Part shown: one piece after another, positions 62,258 to 64,000 of the stretch
Numbering within the stretch: the stretch's first letter is position 1
Layout: every line of letters begins with the position of its first letter
DNA from: Zavarzinia marina
GTDB taxonomy: Bacteria; Pseudomonadota; Alphaproteobacteria; Zavarziniales; Zavarziniaceae
DNA length: 64,000 nt
Assembly: GCF_021568905.1 (NCBI RefSeq)
Contig: NZ_JAKGSB010000009.1
Span: forward strand, 1 to 64,000
Reading direction: 5' to 3'
Made by a program: the position numbers and the translations under genes
Notes under the pieces: model-generated
The model's database searches: none
Told to the model about the DNA's origin: nothing
What the model saw: the letters and a program-made list of their open reading frames with translations, nothing else

Positions 62258-63186
62258 GCAATAGCGGCAGAAAATCGCCCAGAAGGGCCGCGAACGATCT
62301 TACTGTGCTTCTCCGCACCGTGCTGGGTGAAGACCGGTTCCCCGTGGACGTGGAGGCGCTGGCGCTCGAAGTCTCCCGAAACCACGAAGACCCGATTACG
62401 GCAGTGAAGGGCGTCGACATCGACGGCTTCGAGGGCATGCTCCGGGCACGGCGCAAGAAGCCCGGTTGGCAGATCCTCTACAACACTCAGCCCCGCTACC
62501 GTGGACGCGAGCGCTTCACGCTCGCTCATGAGTTCGGGCACTACTTGCTGCACCGGCGCCCGCTGACCGCAGCGCACTACCGTAACGGCGAGCTCTCGGA
62601 CGATTTCGACTTCGAGTGCCTTCCGCTGCAAGCCAATGGCTGGAAGGACGCGGAGAAGCAGCGTGAAGAAGAGGCCGATACCTTCGCCTCCTTCCTGTTG
62701 ATGCCGATCGACGACTATCGGAACCAGGTCGGCAGTCAGGAGGTAACTCGCGACCTCCTTGGCCATGTGACTGACCGATACGGAGTTTCGCTTCTTGCGG
62801 CCGCGCGCAAGTGGATCGAATTCACCGACACCCGAGCGGCCATGGTGGTTGCGCGAGACGGATTCGCGTTGTGGGGCAGAGCGAGCACGCGCGCCTACAG
62901 AAGCGGTGTGTTCATTCAATCGGGCATGCCGATTCCCGACGGCTCCATCATGGCCATGGGGTCGGCGTCGCTGCACACCCGTTCTCAGCGCCCGGTGGCT
63001 TTGCCCGCCGGCATCTGGACATTTAGTCGGGGCTCCGAACCCGTCCGAGAACTGACCTTCTTCTCTGACCGGCTCGGTTTGGCGGTGTCTCTTCTGCAGT
63101 TCGATCGCGCCGTCGATGGAGCTGAGGTCGAGGACGAAGAACCTTGGGATAGCTACGACCAGTTCACCCGCGATGATTCGAGGTAA
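62254..63186 (+). CDS. ImmA/IrrE family metallopeptidase
   Basis: A 310-residue protein with the zinc site HEFGH (92-96) in RFTLAHEFGHYLLH and a downstream EEEADTFASFLLMP that supplies the third ligand Glu. The ImmA/IrrE family cleaves XRE repressors to release phage or ICE gene expression. The overlap with the repressor gene (ATGA) and the pairing are diagnostic. A beta-rich C-terminal region may be a sensor. Confidence 0.9.
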   Translation: MSNSGRKSPRRAANDLTVLLRTVLGEDRFPVDVEALALEVSRNHEDPITAVKGVDIDGFEGMLRARRKKPGWQILYNTQPRYRGRERFTLAHEFGHYLLHRRPLTAAHYRNGELSDDFDFECLPLQANGWKDAEKQREEEADTFASFLLMPIDDYRNQVGSQEVTRDLLGHVTDRYGVSLLAAARKWIEFTDTRAAMVVARDGFALWGRASTRAYRSGVFIQSGMPIPDGSIMAMGSASLHTRSQRPVALPAGIWTFSRGSEPVRELTFFSDRLGLAVSLLQFDRAVDGAEVEDEEPWDSYDQFTRDDSR

Positions 63187-63376
63187 CGACCCGACAATGC
63201 TGCGGGCAGCGCCGCTCCGGGCGACTTACACGGATGTTCACGCTGGAAAGGCCTGACGAACGGCTTCGATCTACTTCTAATGATTCCGCTGTGACGCGAT
63301 AAGCCATTGAATCTTATTGCGTATCTTCGTTTTGCGACTACCGTTTCGCCAGTCATCTTCTATTGCGAACGGTCTC

Positions 63377-63601
63377 ATGCAAGACGCCCGATCCGGTCCG
63401 AACCCTCTGTTGCCCGCCCGTCTGTCGGCGGGCGAACGCCTCGATGAACTCGCGCAGATTCTTGCCGCGGGGCTGAGGCGTATCCTGCCGGAACAGTCCA
63501 GTTCTTTATCTGGACCTGGCGAAGACAGTTCATTCGACATTCTCGCCCTCAAACGCCGTGTTGGTCGTCGCAAACCGAGCAACCGAGTTGGAGGGCAATG
63601 A
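63377..63601 (+). CDS. Small hypothetical protein upstream of DUF2924
   Basis: A 74-residue protein, MQDARSGPNPLLPARLSAGE then RLDELAQILAAGLRRILPEQ and a basic tail (LKRRVGRRKPSNRVGGQ). Its stop overlaps the DUF2924 start as ATGA, supporting it. Short genes like this often precede DUF2924 and a serine recombinase in alphaproteobacterial integrated elements. Function unknown; a role in integration is inferred. Confidence 0.65.
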   Translation: MQDARSGPNPLLPARLSAGERLDELAQILAAGLRRILPEQSSSLSGPGEDSSFDILALKRRVGRRKPSNRVGGQ

Positions 63602-64000
63602 TGCCAGGAACAAAGAGAAAGACTGACGCTACGCCATGGCGGGCGGGCGAACGCGACGCGGCGGACGCGAGCGTGGTCACACAGCTTGCGGCGCTGAAGC
63701 GAATGACGGTGGTTGAGCTGAAGGCGAAGTGGGAAAGCCTCTTCGGCACGCCCGCTCCGAACAACAGCCGCAGTTACCTTGAGCTGAGGCTCGGCTACCG
63801 GGTCCAGGAACTGACCCTCGGCGGGCTCTCGCGCGAGACGCGGCGGACGCTGGACTTGCTGGCTGACGAAATCGAGGGCCGGGCCGGGCGCAAGACGATC
63901 ATCGCGGATCCCCGCAACCCGGTGCTCGGCACCCGCCTCGTGCGTGAATGGAACGGGGTGGAGCATACCGTCACAGTGATGAAGGACGGCTTCGACTGGC
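63598..64000 (+). CDS. DUF2924 domain protein (cut by window edge)
   Basis: The start MMPGTKRKTDATPWRAGERD is followed by VVTQLAALKRMTVVELKAKW and GTPAPNNSRSYLELRLGYRV, the DUF2924 signature, then VREWNGVEHTVTVMKDGF. DUF2924 genes commonly precede a large serine recombinase, so the integrase may lie just beyond the right edge. The frame is still open at 64000. Confidence 0.88.
   Translation, partial: MMPGTKRKTDATPWRAGERDAADASVVTQLAALKRMTVVELKAKWESLFGTPAPNNSRSYLELRLGYRVQELTLGGLSRETRRTLDLLADEIEGRAGRKTIIADPRNPVLGTRLVREWNGVEHTVTVMKDGFDW

Overview
The window is GC-rich DNA from an alphaproteobacterium, judged by the gene families and by a gene-transfer-agent-like siphovirus set (DUF2163, DUF2460, NlpC/P60, protease-capsid fusion). 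The genus cannot be read from the sequence. No rRNA, tRNA, CRISPR array or integrase was recognised.

Layout. (1) 1-5.7 kb: chromosomal genes, namely a DUF1302/DUF1329 outer-membrane-type pair, a TetR regulator and a glycerophosphodiester phosphodiesterase. (2) 5.9-8.5 kb: an AT-richer two-gene cassette encoding a Cdc48-like AAA+ ATPase and an abutting DUF6414-like protein, a candidate foreign two-component system. (3) 9.2-24.3 kb: a copper-resistance island. Its left arm is read leftward: multicopper oxidase, DUF411 protein, small Met-rich membrane peptide, cytochrome c, TlpA, Sco and small membrane proteins, ending in a decayed ccdA. A merA remnant follows, then a rightward arm: cupredoxin, CopA oxidase, CopB, pseudoazurin, a frameshifted PCu(A)C-type chaperone, an APC permease, a Cu+ P-type ATPase and a second DUF411 protein. 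No metal regulator is visible. (4) 24.3-61.8 kb: a siphovirus-type prophage read almost wholly leftward. From right to left it holds unknown early genes, an AlpA-like HTH, a recombination/replication set (Sak4-like ATPase, SF2 helicase, Fe-S PD-(D/E)XK nuclease, PrimPol-helicase, RuvC-like resolvase), two DNA methyltransferases, packaging, head, tail and lysis genes. (5) 61.8-64 kb: a rightward immunity/integration side with an XRE repressor, an ImmA/IrrE protease and a DUF2924 protein cut by the window edge.

How it works together. The rightward repressor and its ImmA-type antirepressor face a strong leftward sigma70 promoter (61852-61881) next to a palindromic operator-like site, so one switch could control the 37-kb leftward programme. 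The two plus-strand genes at 46-46.8 kb form a separate moron-like cassette with its own terminator. The copper proteins cover periplasmic copper oxidation and sequestration, export to the periplasm, and thiol/haem-linked delivery.

Most notable observations: a canonical A AAA AAC slippery heptamer that fuses the tail-assembly-chaperone gene to a start-less, Cys-rich -1 frame; a cytosine methyltransferase gene whose 3' half also reads, in a second frame, as a protein-like sequence with known phage-family motifs; the AAA+/DUF6414-like cassette; three ~80-bp imperfect repeats with dyads beside the replication genes; and three decaying redox/metal genes in the copper island.
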